Assembly (NCBI RefSeq): GCF_004126535.1
Contig: NZ_PPCV01000006.1
Location: 1-64,000, forward strand
DNA length: 64,000 nucleotides
Reading direction: 5' to 3'
Source of the DNA: Propioniciclava flava
Lineage (GTDB): Bacteria; Actinomycetota; Actinomycetes; Propionibacteriales; Propionibacteriaceae
Both the position numbers and the translations under genes were made by a program. Positions 54,038 through 62,037 of the stretch are shown here, one piece after another. The notes beneath the pieces were generated by a model, which worked only from the letters and a program-made list of their open reading frames with translations, searched no databases and had not been told where the DNA came from. Positions within the stretch are counted from its first letter, which is position 1. Each line of letters starts with the position of its first letter.

Positions 54038-54327
54038 TTTCCCGGAAGGTTCGCCTGCGACAGATAGGCGGCCGCCCTGCGGAGGACTTCCACTTCTTGC
54101 TCGAGCAGCCGGTTGCGGCGCTTGAGCTCACGCAGTTCGGCGTTCTGGTCCTCGGTCATCCCAGGCTTCACGCCGTCCTCGACATCGGCGCGGCGCATCC
54201 ACGAGTTCAGCGTGGTCTGGTGGATCCCGAAGTCCTTCGCGATCTGGTCGAGCGGGGTCTTCGGGTCCCGGCTCCTGGCGACACGAACCACGTCGTCACG
54301 GAACTCGCGGGGGTAGGGCTTGGGCAC
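54034..54327 (-). CDS. IS3-type transposase OrfA
   Basis: The 97-residue protein has an N-terminal helix-turn-helix (REFRDDVVRVARSRD, DQIAKDFGIHQTTLNSWMRR) and a C-terminal leucine-zipper coiled coil (LRELKRRNRLLEQEVEVLRR). It binds the IS ends. ATG at 54325-54327, 69 bp inside the right end of the element. Confidence 0.92.
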   Translation of the reverse strand: MPKPYPREFRDDVVRVARSRDPKTPLDQIAKDFGIHQTTLNSWMRRADVEDGVKPGMTEDQNAELRELKRRNRLLEQEVEVLRRAAAYLSQANLPGK

Positions 54328-54395
54328 AGCGACATCCTCTCAAGCCTGCCCATCGGGCAAGCCAGGTCAGTTGTCACCTATCCGTGCAGCAGTCC

Positions 54396-54725
54396 CTAGG
54401 GAGCGAGATCGCCAAGGTCGTTGGGGGCGACGTGCCAGTCGGCGTCGCCTGGGACGAGAACATGGATGCCTGACTGCTGAGCCTGTTCGAGACGGGCGGC
54501 GATGTCCTTCGCCACAGGTGCGTCGAAGTGGTCGCGCCAGACCTGCGCGTCGATGGCGCTGAGACCCACCACCGCGCCGTCACGCTCAGCAAGCCGGAGC
54601 GTCTCCATCGCTCCGAGACCATTCAGGACTCGGCCCGTCACCGGATCATTGGGCTCGACAAGCATGGACAACACCATCCGCGCGGTTCGCTCGTCACCTG
54701 CAACATCACTCAAGCCAGCCATCAT
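54396..54725 (-). pseudogene. DprA/Smf N-terminal fragment cut by the IS3-type element
   Basis: The 109 residues end in SGIHVLVPGDADWHVAPNDLGDLAP, which resembles the PGD-x-x-WP...LxDLGxxAP segment just before the Rossmann domain of DprA, the protein that loads RecA on incoming ssDNA. The stop TAG (54396-54398) is formed exactly at the IS boundary, so the C-terminal Rossmann domain is gone. It is not found on the other side of the IS. dprA copies are common on actinobacterial mobile regions; this is a dead fragment. Confidence 0.72.
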
Positions 54726-54808
54726 CGGTTCTTCTCGGCGTTCGATGCCGATGAGGTACGCACGCGCTCCCAGGCCTGAACCGTGGAATCGAGTCCGTCG
54801 GAAGGTGT

Positions 54809-55273
54809 CTATGACCGTTCGCTGGGGTCGTCCGCGATGAGCCCCGCTTCGACGAGGGACACACGCACCGCCTTGCGACCAACTCCCATCCGACGGCCGA
54901 TCGCACGCATCGAGACGCCCGCTCGCGCCAGCCGCACGGCCTCCGCCTTCTCGTCGACTCCCAGCCCCGGTCGGCGGCTTGGGACGTTGCGACGGCGAAG
55001 GTGGGAGAACACTGTGGCGCGGTGGATGCCGTACCTCTCAGCGAGAGCCTTCACACCCATCCCGGCCAGGTGATCGCCGACGAGCGCGTCCACCTCGGAG
55101 GCGGTGAGAAAAGTTTGAGCCGTCTCGACAGTCCTCACCACAGGGCCGCGATCGTCCCTCGGAGCGGTGCTTTCGGGCCGTCGGGAGACCGCGTAGACCC
55201 CGCGGTTCAGGCGGTTGACCAGGGTTTTCGTCTTGGGGGCGGAGTTGCCAAGCGTGCTACTCAGGCACCCCAT
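54809..55273 (-). CDS. Helix-turn-helix protein with two HTH motifs
   Basis: The protein has up to 154 residues. Two helix-turn-helix units are visible: ALAERYGIHRATVFSHLRRR (about residues 78-97) and AGVSMRAIGRRMGVGRKAVR (about 119-138), resembling the DNA-binding domain of serine invertases/resolvases without a catalytic domain. The ATG at 55271-55273 is nominal. A GTG at about residue 45 (VVRTVETAQ) may be the real start, as the first 44 residues look unordered. It lies 83 bp upstream of the dprA fragment on the same strand. It may be a regulator carried by the island; function unknown. Confidence 0.6.
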   Translation of the reverse strand: MGCLSSTLGNSAPKTKTLVNRLNRGVYAVSRRPESTAPRDDRGPVVRTVETAQTFLTASEVDALVGDHLAGMGVKALAERYGIHRATVFSHLRRRNVPSRRPGLGVDEKAEAVRLARAGVSMRAIGRRMGVGRKAVRVSLVEAGLIADDPSERS

Positions 55274-55275
55274 CG

Positions 55276-55307
55276 AAGGCCCGCTCCGTATCGTCGGAGC
55301 GGGCCTT
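55276..55307 (+). terminator. Strong hairpin with T-tract at the island's right edge
   Basis: aaggcccgctccg (55276-55288) pairs perfectly over 13 bp with cggagcgggcctt (55295-55307), followed by ttcctt on the plus strand, a classical intrinsic terminator. No plus-strand gene precedes it closely, so its own gene was probably lost or lies far upstream. The 100 bp beyond, to the isomerase stop, hold nothing recognisable. Confidence 0.7.
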
Positions 55308-55410
55308 TTCCTTCAGGGCTAGGCGCCATTCTCCGCAGCGCCACCGTTCGACACAGGTGGGCGCAGACCCCGCTACCGGGCCAGCCGCGTCGGATTCAGC
55401 GCGTGAACGA

Positions 55411-56286
55411 TCAGCGCGGCGTCTCTGGGTCGAGCAACTCGTTGAGCAAGTCGGCCTCCGCGACGGCCCGCAGTGCCTCCCCAAGCGTGGGAACGTCGGG
55501 ATACCAGGTGCGTTCCCATTCTAGGGAGACGGGCCCGGAGTATCCCCCGCGGCGCAGGATGCGCAGCGCTTCCCTCAAGGGCACCTGCCCTGTTCCGGGC
55601 AGGACAGGGGTGAGGTCGCGCGGGTGGGTGACGTCTTTGATCTGCACGTAGCCTCGCCCCTCGCGCAGCCACGGCCCCAGCATCCGCCACGTGTCGGCGG
55701 GTGATTCACCGACGCGCCACGGGTGCAGCAGGTCCCAGATGACGCCCACGCTGGCGGGCACCCCTCCGGGGATGGCGTCCAGGAGGCGAACGATGTCGCT
55801 CCCGCGCAGGTGGGAGTCGTGGGTTTCCACGAGGATGCCGACACCCAGGTCAGCGGCGAGCAGGCTGGCCATGCCGAGCCGCTCCCCCATCTCCGCGTTG
55901 ACGCCCGCTCGGTCTCTCACAAGGTCTGGGACGTGATCGGTGGGGCCGGGCTGGGTCGCGGCGCCAGGAAAGACCCGCACGAAGGGTGCGCCCAGATCCA
56001 CGGCCAGGTGCAGGTGCGCGGACAGGTCGGCGACGACGACATCCGTCGGAACGGGGGCGCCGAGCCGAACGCCTGACGCGATAGCGAGCGTGGTGATTCC
56101 TGAGGCGGCCAGCCGGGCGCGCACCGCGGATCGCTCGGCGGCGGTCAGGCCGGTGTGGACGAGAGCATCCGGGGCTGCCCTCACCTCCAGCCAGGTGGCC
56201 CCGACGGCGTGCAGGGCCGCGATGATCGCGTCCCACGACTCGCCGGGCACCCCGAAGACACCCACCTGCGCCGAGGTTCGCCCCAC
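55411..56286 (-). CDS. Sugar phosphate isomerase/epimerase (AP-endonuclease-2 fold)
   Basis: This is a 291-residue TIM-barrel protein of the xylose-isomerase-like group. Metal-site motifs are ILVETHDSHLRGSD (E and H), WDLLHPWRVGESP (D and H), VQIKDVTHP (K and D) and the C-terminal VSLEWERTWYP glutamate. Members include hydroxypyruvate isomerase, myo-inosose dehydratase (IolE) and tagatose epimerases; the exact substrate is not visible. It lies 84 bp downstream of an MFS transporter and a GntR regulator on the same strand, suggesting a small carbohydrate uptake/catabolic operon. Confidence 0.82.
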   Translation of the reverse strand: MGRTSAQVGVFGVPGESWDAIIAALHAVGATWLEVRAAPDALVHTGLTAAERSAVRARLAASGITTLAIASGVRLGAPVPTDVVVADLSAHLHLAVDLGAPFVRVFPGAATQPGPTDHVPDLVRDRAGVNAEMGERLGMASLLAADLGVGILVETHDSHLRGSDIVRLLDAIPGGVPASVGVIWDLLHPWRVGESPADTWRMLGPWLREGRGYVQIKDVTHPRDLTPVLPGTGQVPLREALRILRRGGYSGPVSLEWERTWYPDVPTLGEALRAVAEADLLNELLDPETPR

Positions 56287-56370
56287 TCATACGAACCAGC
56301 CTAAGGCGGCTCGCCCTGCGCGTCGGAGTGAACACCCATCTCCGGCTCAAAGGGGTGGAGAGCGTCGGCG

Positions 56371-57678
56371 TCAGACCTCGGCGACCACCCCAGGACGCGG
56401 GGCGCTGCTGGCGGGCAGGTGCGAGCGCCACGCGCAGGCCACCACGATGAGGCAGCAGATCGCGACCGCCACTCCCCCCGTGAACAGGGCCGAGTAGGTG
56501 ACGTACTTCGACAGCACAGCCAAGATCGCCGGAATGAAGAAGCCGGTGTAGGCGATGGCGTAGTAGACCGCGGTCAGCCCCGCCAGGTCGTCGGGACCAG
56601 CGATGCGCTGCACCTCACTCAGCCCAGCGACGAGCGCCAGACCGTACCCGACACCCAGCACGCAGGCCGCCACGAGGACCAGCGGCAGCGAGAGTACCGT
56701 CGTCGCCAGGGCCGCCAAACCCATGCCCACGGCCAGGAACGCCATCGCGATCACCGACGCACGCGCCGAATGCCGGGTGTCGATGACCTTGCCGACCAGT
56801 TGTGCTGCGACGCCGAATGCCAGGGTCAACGCGGTCACGAGCGCGGACAACGCGATCGGCATGCCCCCTGAATGGTCACGCATCAGGCCCGGCAGGACGG
56901 CATAGGCACTCCCGACGCTTCCGAACACCCACGGCGCCAACGGGACGACGACCCGCAGGAAGCGTCGGTGACCGATCGGCGGGACGCGCAGGTCATCCCG
57001 CAGCTTCGGGCGCGACCCGGCAGGCTCCACGGCGCGCGTCTCCGGGACGCCGAACAGCCAGGCGCCCGTGACGAGGGTCAGCGCGATGTGCAAGACGTAC
57101 GTCGTCGCGGTCGGCCAGGGGCCCCATTGGGCGAGCGCCCCGGCCAGCCCCGCCCCCACGAGGAAGCCGACGGTGAGCGACATGGATGCGCGCCCGGCTC
57201 CGGCGTCCGGCTTGCCCTCGCGCACAGACAGTTCCTTGATCCACGTGGTGCCCACCGCCATGACCAGGCCGAGCGCGATGCCGCAGAACACTCGCCCGAG
57301 CGCGAGCAGGAACGACGAATCGGGCCCCACAGCCAGGATCAGGGACCCCAGCAGGCTGAGCGGTGCGGCGGGCAGCATGAGAGGGCGTCGCCCGTAGCGA
57401 TCCGACAGTGGCCCACCGGCCAGTAGCGCCGGGACGATGCCGACCACGTAGGCGCCTAGCAGCACGTCCACGGTGACGGTCGAGAACTTCGATACCTCCC
57501 GGTACATCACCAGCAGTGGGGTGAATTCGTTGCCGCCCCAGGCGACCGCGAACATCGAACCACCCACCGCCAGCCAGGCACCGGCGAAGCGGGATGCGTC
57601 GGCGTCGGGTTTCCCCTTGGACGCGTCGGGAGAGGGCGCGCCGGTCGCGCTTGCGGGTGGTGTCGCCATCGCGCTCAT
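56371..57678 (-). CDS. MFS transporter
   Basis: The 435-residue transporter has 12 helices. After a hydrophilic N-terminus of about 30 residues it shows GGPLSDRYGRRPLMLPA, the loop 2-3 A-motif, and GRVFCGIALGLVMAVGTTW. The central loop is long and cytoplasmic (PETRAVEPAGSRPKLRDD). The start overlaps the stop of the GntR gene (ATGA), so GntR very likely controls it together with the downstream isomerase. Confidence 0.85.
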   Translation of the reverse strand: MSAMATPPASATGAPSPDASKGKPDADASRFAGAWLAVGGSMFAVAWGGNEFTPLLVMYREVSKFSTVTVDVLLGAYVVGIVPALLAGGPLSDRYGRRPLMLPAAPLSLLGSLILAVGPDSSFLLALGRVFCGIALGLVMAVGTTWIKELSVREGKPDAGAGRASMSLTVGFLVGAGLAGALAQWGPWPTATTYVLHIALTLVTGAWLFGVPETRAVEPAGSRPKLRDDLRVPPIGHRRFLRVVVPLAPWVFGSVGSAYAVLPGLMRDHSGGMPIALSALVTALTLAFGVAAQLVGKVIDTRHSARASVIAMAFLAVGMGLAALATTVLSLPLVLVAACVLGVGYGLALVAGLSEVQRIAGPDDLAGLTAVYYAIAYTGFFIPAILAVLSKYVTYSALFTGGVAVAICCLIVVACAWRSHLPASSAPRPGVVAEV

Positions 57679-58352
57679 CGGGCCGCCACCTCGCCGATCC
57701 CGTGGGCGCGATGCAGGTGGGCGCGCAGGGCGTCGTGAAACCCGGCCGCGTCACCGGACTCGATGAGGGCGATGAGGGCGGCATGCTCGGCGACGAATCC
57801 GCGTCCGCGGCTCTCGTCTTCCAGCATGGACAGCGCGATCATCCGCTGCTGCCGCTCCCGCAGCGTGACGTAGAAGTCCAGCAGGAGGCTGTTGGCTCCC
57901 GCCGCCACCAACTCGAGGTGGAACTGGGAGTCTTCGCGGGCGTACTCGTCCAGATCGCCCGCATCCAAGGCGGTGACCTGACGTTCGACGATGGCGCTCA
58001 GCCGGGCGGCGAGGCCCTGACGTGCCGCTTCGGGGCGCGTCAAGAGCGCCTCGACCGCATGGGATTCGAGCAGGAGCCGCGCCTCGATGACGGCCTCGGC
58101 TTCCCCAGGCGCGACGGGCACGACCAGCGCACCCCGCTTGGGGTAGAGCCGCAGCCACCCTTCGGTCTCCAGCCGCAGGAATGCCTCGCGCACGGGCGTC
58201 CGGCTCAAACCCAGCTGTCCGGCGATGTCGCCTTCGCTGAGCATCATCCCGGTGGGCAGTTCGCCCGTCAGGATGCGTTGTTTCGTGTGTTGGTAGGCGG
58301 TCTCCGCGGCGGCGGGGCGATCCGTCGCTCGGGTGGGATTCAACATAGACAC
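57675..58352 (-). CDS. GntR-family regulator (FCD subfamily)
   Basis: The 225-residue regulator has an N-terminal winged helix (MLSEGDIAGQLGLSRTPVREAFLRLETEGW, with the GntR hallmark LGLSRTPVREA) and a C-terminal all-helical FCD ligand domain (EARLLLESHAVEAL, the metal-site histidine in FHLELVAAGAN, and HRAHGIG at the end). Starts are GTG at 58352 or ATG at 58346. A palindrome covers this start region, suggesting autorepression. FCD regulators usually sense sugar acids or other organic acids. Confidence 0.92.
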   Translation of the reverse strand: MSMLNPTRATDRPAAAETAYQHTKQRILTGELPTGMMLSEGDIAGQLGLSRTPVREAFLRLETEGWLRLYPKRGALVVPVAPGEAEAVIEARLLLESHAVEALLTRPEAARQGLAARLSAIVERQVTALDAGDLDEYAREDSQFHLELVAAGANSLLLDFYVTLRERQQRMIALSMLEDESRGRGFVAEHAALIALIESGDAAGFHDALRAHLHRAHGIGEVAAR

Positions 58353-58364
58353 AAGATGAGTCTA
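58346..58364. promoter_or_regulatory. Candidate GntR operator
   Basis: The inverted repeat TAGAC-N9-GTCTA spans 58346-58364 and overlaps the GntR start codons. A protein bound here would block transcription or initiation of its own operon. Confidence 0.45.
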
Positions 58365-58464
58365 AGGAGTGGCGTTGGCCTCCCTCGCGCTGTCTCAGAC
58401 TCCGTGAAGGCAGCGGGGGGCGCCGCCCAGCCGAACAGCAGGCGCCCGCACCCCGCCCGCGCCG

Positions 58465-58821
58465 TCAGGACGCGGTGCGCTGGATCCTCTCCACCGCACG
58501 GCCCCGCGCCAACTCGTCGACCACCTTGTCCAAGACGCGGATCTGACGCATCAGCGGATCCTCGATCTGCTCGACCCGATGCCCGCAGATGACGCCAGTG
58601 ACCAAGGCGGCGGCCGGGTTGAGCCGCGGAGCGGAGGCGAAGAACTCCGCCAGGCTGCGCTCATCCTCCAGGCAGGACGCCAGCCCCATCACGTCATAGC
58701 CGGTCAGCCACCCCAGCACGGCGTCCAACTCTTCCTTCGTGCGCCCCTTCTTGGTCACCTTCGCGACGTAGAGCGGGTAAATGCTGGCGAAGCTGACCTG
58801 AAAGATCCGATGACCGGCCAT
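58465..58821 (-). CDS. DUF2200 family protein
   Basis: The 118 residues match DUF2200 throughout: HRIFQVSFASIYPLYVAKV, KKGRTKEELDAVLGWLTGYD, FFASAPRLNPAAALVTGVIC and VEQIEDPLMRQIRVLDKVVD. It is a small cytoplasmic protein of unknown function that, from the family pattern, should be mainly helical. ATG at 58819-58821. It stands alone: upstream is a 156-bp gap with no recognisable feature, and downstream is the GntR promoter region. Confidence 0.9.
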   Translation of the reverse strand: MAGHRIFQVSFASIYPLYVAKVTKKGRTKEELDAVLGWLTGYDVMGLASCLEDERSLAEFFASAPRLNPAAALVTGVICGHRVEQIEDPLMRQIRVLDKVVDELARGRAVERIQRTAS

Positions 58822-58977
58822 GCAGCCTCCTACGGGGCCTCGTTCGACGCTCGGGACTTGTGTACCGCCCCACCCTGACCGGTCGCGGGCGCCAGTTCAA
58901 GCCCTCCCGGTTCCCCTCCCCACGCAACCGGCGGGGCGCAACGGGATCTGCCACTCGCGGCTGCCCCCCCGTGCGGG

Positions 58978-59847
58978 TCAGGCGAGGAGCGCCAGCGTCC
59001 CTGCGACGACCAGGGACAGCCCCACCCAACCCCGCATCGAGACACGTTCACGAAACACCACAACCCCGGCGGCGACCGATACCAGGATGCTCAGCTTGTC
59101 GATCGGCACCACCACGCTGGCAGGGCCTTCTTGCAGCGCCCGGTAGTAGCACAGCCACGACAGCCCGGTCGTCACGCCCGAGACCACCAGGAAGACCCAA
59201 CTGCGCGCATCAATGGTGCGGATGCCTCGCTGACTGCCGGTCACCGCCACCACTCCCCACGCGGCGAGGAGCACCACCCCGGTGCGGATCGCGGTTCCAA
59301 GCGTCGACTCGACGCCTTCGATACCGACCTTGCCCAGGATGGCCGTCAGCGCCGCAAACAGCGCGGAGCCACCCGCGTAGGCGAGCCACGACCAACTCCC
59401 CCGCCCTCGCTCCGCACGTGCTGCAGGGGCGCGCAGTTCGATCATGAGATAGGTCCCCAGCCCGATCGCGACCATCCCACCCGCCACGAAGGCGTCCACG
59501 CGCTCGCCCAGGAAGGTGATCGCGAGCACCATCGTGACGACGGTGCTCGTCTTGTCCACCGGCACCACCTTGGTGACGTCGCCCAGTTGCAGGGCCCGGA
59601 AGTAGCACAACCAGGATGCGCCCGTGGCGAGCCCCGACAGGATCAAAAACACCCAGGTGTGGCCGTCGATGGTGCCCAGGGTCGTCTGGGAGCCAACCAG
59701 GAAGACCAGCCCCCACGCCAGCACAAGGACAACACCCGCCCGCAACGCGGTCGCCAGGTTCGCGTCCACATCGCGGATGCCGAGTTTTGCCAGCACCGCG
59801 GTCACTCCAGCAAAGAACGCCGACCCCACCGCGAACGCCATCCACAT
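58978..59847 (-). CDS. EamA/DMT-family transporter
   Basis: The 289-residue protein has ten helices in two homologous EamA halves. The duplication is easy to see: ATALRAGVVLVLAWGLVFLV with GASWLCYFRALQLG in the first half, AIRTGVVLLAAWGVVAVTGS with GLSWLCYYRALQEG in the second; each half ends in a VVPVDK or VVPIDK motif. Members export amino acids or metabolites; substrate unknown. The 237 bp upstream, before dedA, contain no gene. Confidence 0.9.
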   Translation of the reverse strand: MWMAFAVGSAFFAGVTAVLAKLGIRDVDANLATALRAGVVLVLAWGLVFLVGSQTTLGTIDGHTWVFLILSGLATGASWLCYFRALQLGDVTKVVPVDKTSTVVTMVLAITFLGERVDAFVAGGMVAIGLGTYLMIELRAPAARAERGRGSWSWLAYAGGSALFAALTAILGKVGIEGVESTLGTAIRTGVVLLAAWGVVAVTGSQRGIRTIDARSWVFLVVSGVTTGLSWLCYYRALQEGPASVVVPIDKLSILVSVAAGVVVFRERVSMRGWVGLSLVVAGTLALLA

Positions 59848-60084
59848 CAGCTCGTCACTCCCCCCGCAGCGATGCTATGCCGAGACGACGCACCGCCGAC
59901 CTCGCATTCCACAAGGAGACACCCCACGCGAAGCTCCTGGATTCCGCTGCCGCACCGGCCCCCACCGGGGCCCCAACAGAGCGCCGAACCAGACCATCCA
60001 GGGGCGGTGGTCCCGAGCCTGCACGAAAGGGCAGCACAATGGAGGGCGGAAACAGCACCACGGACCACCCCTGAAGGAGACACG

Positions 60085-60738
60085 ATGGACATCCTCGGCT
60101 GGCTGAGCAACCTCACGAACGCGGGGGCCCTGCTCGCCTCCTTCGGGCCCTGGGTGCTCGTGGGCATGGGAGTGGTGGTCTTCATCGAGTCGGGTCTCCT
60201 GTTCCCGTTCCTGCCCGGTGATTCCCTCCTAGTGACCGCGGCCATCCTGCGCGACTCGCTCAACATCAGCATCTGGCAGATCCTGATCGTCGCCATCGCA
60301 GCAGCCATCGCGGGCGACCAGGCAGGGTTTTGGCTCGGGCGCCGGTTTGGGCGGGGCCTGTTCAAGCCCAACGCACGCGTCCTGCGCACCGACCGCTTGG
60401 AGGCGGCTGAGGCGTTCTTCGATCGTCACGGGCCCCTGGCCTTGGTCTTGGGCCGCTTCGTCCCGATCGTGCGGACCTATGTTCCGCTCGTCGCGGGTAC
60501 CGCCAACATGCGTTACCGGCACTTCGTCATGTGGAACATCCTGGGCGCCATCGGCTGGGTGGTCAGCATGACCCTCGTCGGCGTCCTTCTCGGTGGAATC
60601 CCGGGGATCACGCGCAACATCGAGGCCATCATGCTGGTCATCGTCGGGGTGTCGGTCGCGCCGCTGATCATCTCGGCCATCCGCACCCGCCTGGCCGCCC
60701 GTAAGGCGACCTCGAACCAGGAGACCGAGAACGCATGA
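60085..60738 (+). CDS. DedA-family membrane protein
   Basis: The 217-residue DedA/SNARE-associated protein has about five or six helices. Signature blocks are FIESGLLFPFLPGDSLL (E and the PGD motif) and FFDRHGPLALVLGRFVPIVRTYVPLVAGTANM (GRF-x-PxxR...P-x-x-AG). Family members are thought to flip phospholipids or carrier lipids and to maintain membrane potential. ATG at 60085 with an aaggaga Shine-Dalgarno. Its stop overlaps the next gene (ATGA), coupling it to the IIB-like protein. Confidence 0.93.
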   Translation: MDILGWLSNLTNAGALLASFGPWVLVGMGVVVFIESGLLFPFLPGDSLLVTAAILRDSLNISIWQILIVAIAAAIAGDQAGFWLGRRFGRGLFKPNARVLRTDRLEAAEAFFDRHGPLALVLGRFVPIVRTYVPLVAGTANMRYRHFVMWNILGAIGWVVSMTLVGVLLGGIPGITRNIEAIMLVIVGVSVAPLIISAIRTRLAARKATSNQETENA

Positions 60739-61097
60739 CGCAGCCCCCACTCACCAGCACCTCGACGCCTGAGACGGGGGCCCCGACCACGCCGCCAAGC
60801 CCGGCTGTGCGCATCATCACCGTCGGGCCGTCCGGTTTGGGCGTCTCCTTGCTGATCGAGATGACGGCCCGCTGCGCCACACCCCCGCTAGGGATCTCCG
60901 CCGACATTGAGGCGCTCGACCTGGCGTCTGCCCAGCAAGCCGCTCCCCGTGCGGATCTGCTGCTCGCTAGCCCAGAACTCGTGGACGCGCTGGCGTCGGT
61001 CGCGCCGATCGTGCGCCCCATCCGCGATCCCCTGGATGTCGCCGACGTGACGCGGCAGATTTCCCTGGCCCTGGGTCAACGCGACGCCATAGCCTGA
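60735..61097 (+). CDS. PTS EIIB-like domain protein lacking the phospho-cysteine
   Basis: The 120-residue protein has a Thr/Pro-rich N-terminal extension of about 24 residues, then RIITVGPSGLGVSLLIEMTA and DLLLASPELVDALASVAPIV. This follows the layout of ascorbate/galactitol/lactose-type PTS IIB domains, which start with a CxSGLGTS phosphorylation loop, then D...DLIV-x-S-x-x-L and a final amphipathic helix. Here the cysteine position is Gly or Pro, so it cannot be phosphorylated in the usual way. The ATG overlaps the dedA stop. No EIIA or EIIC genes are near. A regulatory or scaffold role is possible; the assignment rests on pattern only. Confidence 0.5.
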   Translation: MTQPPLTSTSTPETGAPTTPPSPAVRIITVGPSGLGVSLLIEMTARCATPPLGISADIEALDLASAQQAAPRADLLLASPELVDALASVAPIVRPIRDPLDVADVTRQISLALGQRDAIA

Positions 61098-61224
61098 ATC
61101 TTTCCCCGTTGAGGGGCTCCGCGACGTGGCCGCGGACGCCCTCAGCAGGGCTGTCGGTGGCTCGGGGTAGGCTGTCCGCCACAGCGTGGCACCTGGACCA
61201 ATAACTCGACATTAAGGCTCACCC

Positions 61225-62037
61225 ATGATCGAGCTGACCGGCGTGACCAAGACCTACCCAGACGGCACCGTTGCGGTAGACGACTTCAGCGCCCAGTTCC
61301 CACCCCACAAAACCACCGTGCTCCTGGGTTCCTCCGGCAGCGGCAAGACGACCATCCTGCGCATGGTCAACCGCATGGTGGACGCCACTTCGGGCACGAT
61401 CACCATTGACGGCGACGACATCGCCGACCGCGATCCCGTGAAACTGCGCCGCAGCATCGGCTACGTCATGCAAAACGGTGGGCTGCTGCCTCACCGCAGC
61501 GTCCTGGACAACATCGCGACCGTCCCCCTCCTCAACGGGGTCAGCAAGGCGTCCGCTCATGCGCGAGCGCGCGAGCTCATGGACTTGGTCGGCTTGGACG
61601 CCAAAATGGCCAAGCGCTACCCGGCCCAGCTCTCTGGTGGGCAGCAACAACGCGTCGGGGTCGCCCGAGGCTTGGCCGCCGACCCCAACATCTTGCTGAT
61701 GGACGAGCCCTTCGGCGCCGTCGACCCGCTGGTACGAGCCGAACTGCAAGACGAACTCCTGCGCATCCAGCACACCTTGGCCAAGACGATCGTCTTCGTC
61801 ACCCACGACGTCGAGGAGGCCCTGCGCCTCGGCGACCAGATCATCCTGCTAGCCGAGGGCGGCCACATCGCCCAGCGCGGCACCGGGCCCGAACTTCTTG
61901 GGGCTCCAGCCAGCCCGTTCGTGGCCGATTTCTTGGGCCTGGATCGCGGCTCCCGCGCCCTGTTCGACCACGACGGGGTGCTCGTGGACGCCTTCGGGCG
62001 CGCGGCCGGCGTGCTGACTCAGGACGCGTCCGCGTGA
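61225..62037 (+). CDS. opuCA: Osmoprotectant ABC transporter, ATP-binding protein
   Basis: The 270-residue ATPase of a glycine betaine/carnitine/choline importer has Walker A GSSGSGKTT (about residues 36-44), Q-loop VMQNGGLLPHRSV, signature LSGGQQQR, Walker B ILLMDEPFGAVDP and switch THD. The HRS-V-x-x-N-I-A-T-V-P region is typical of OpuCA/ProV. The C-terminus ends soon after the core, without tandem CBS domains. The ATG at 61225 begins an operon CA-CB-CD-CC whose genes overlap by 4 bp. The 127-bp upstream gap has GC-rich inverted segments but no clear riboswitch. Confidence 0.92.
   Translation: MIELTGVTKTYPDGTVAVDDFSAQFPPHKTTVLLGSSGSGKTTILRMVNRMVDATSGTITIDGDDIADRDPVKLRRSIGYVMQNGGLLPHRSVLDNIATVPLLNGVSKASAHARARELMDLVGLDAKMAKRYPAQLSGGQQQRVGVARGLAADPNILLMDEPFGAVDPLVRAELQDELLRIQHTLAKTIVFVTHDVEEALRLGDQIILLAEGGHIAQRGTGPELLGAPASPFVADFLGLDRGSRALFDHDGVLVDAFGRAAGVLTQDASA

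Larger units (their letters stand above)
53103..54396 (-). mobile_element. Complete IS3-type insertion sequence
   Basis: The terminal inverted repeats begin gggactgctgcacg at 53103 and, read in reverse, gggactgctgcacg at 54396. Within the first 24 bases about 20 match, both ending ggtgaca. The element encodes OrfA and OrfB on the minus strand. No short target duplication is visible: one flank is an IS1380-type transposase and the other a dprA fragment, so this copy has taken part in a rearrangement, or one flank was deleted, after insertion. Confidence 0.85.
45821..55308. mobile_element. Accessory island next to tRNA-His (mosaic of mobile fragments)
   Basis: Between tRNA-His and the isomerase gene at 55411 lie a broken large serine recombinase, both ends of a truncated sugar ABC operon, gadB-gadC, an IS1380-type transposase fragment, a complete IS3-type element, a dprA fragment and a helix-turn-helix gene. 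gadB-gadC has visibly lower GC and more A/T-ending codons than the flanks. The left edge is the tRNA 3' end. The right edge is inferred from the return of core-like genes; I found no second copy of the tRNA 3' end, so an intact attachment-site pair is not shown. Confidence 0.55.

Noticed and set aside
55255-55275. Second copy of the tRNA-His 3' end at the right edge of the island
   Set aside because: ctactcaggcacccca only loosely resembles ttactcacccca, with an internal insertion; this is insufficient for an attachment-site repeat.
61098-61224. Riboswitch or structured leader before the opuC operon
   Set aside because: GC-rich self-complementary pieces exist (ccgcg...cgcgg near 61120) but match no known riboswitch layout.
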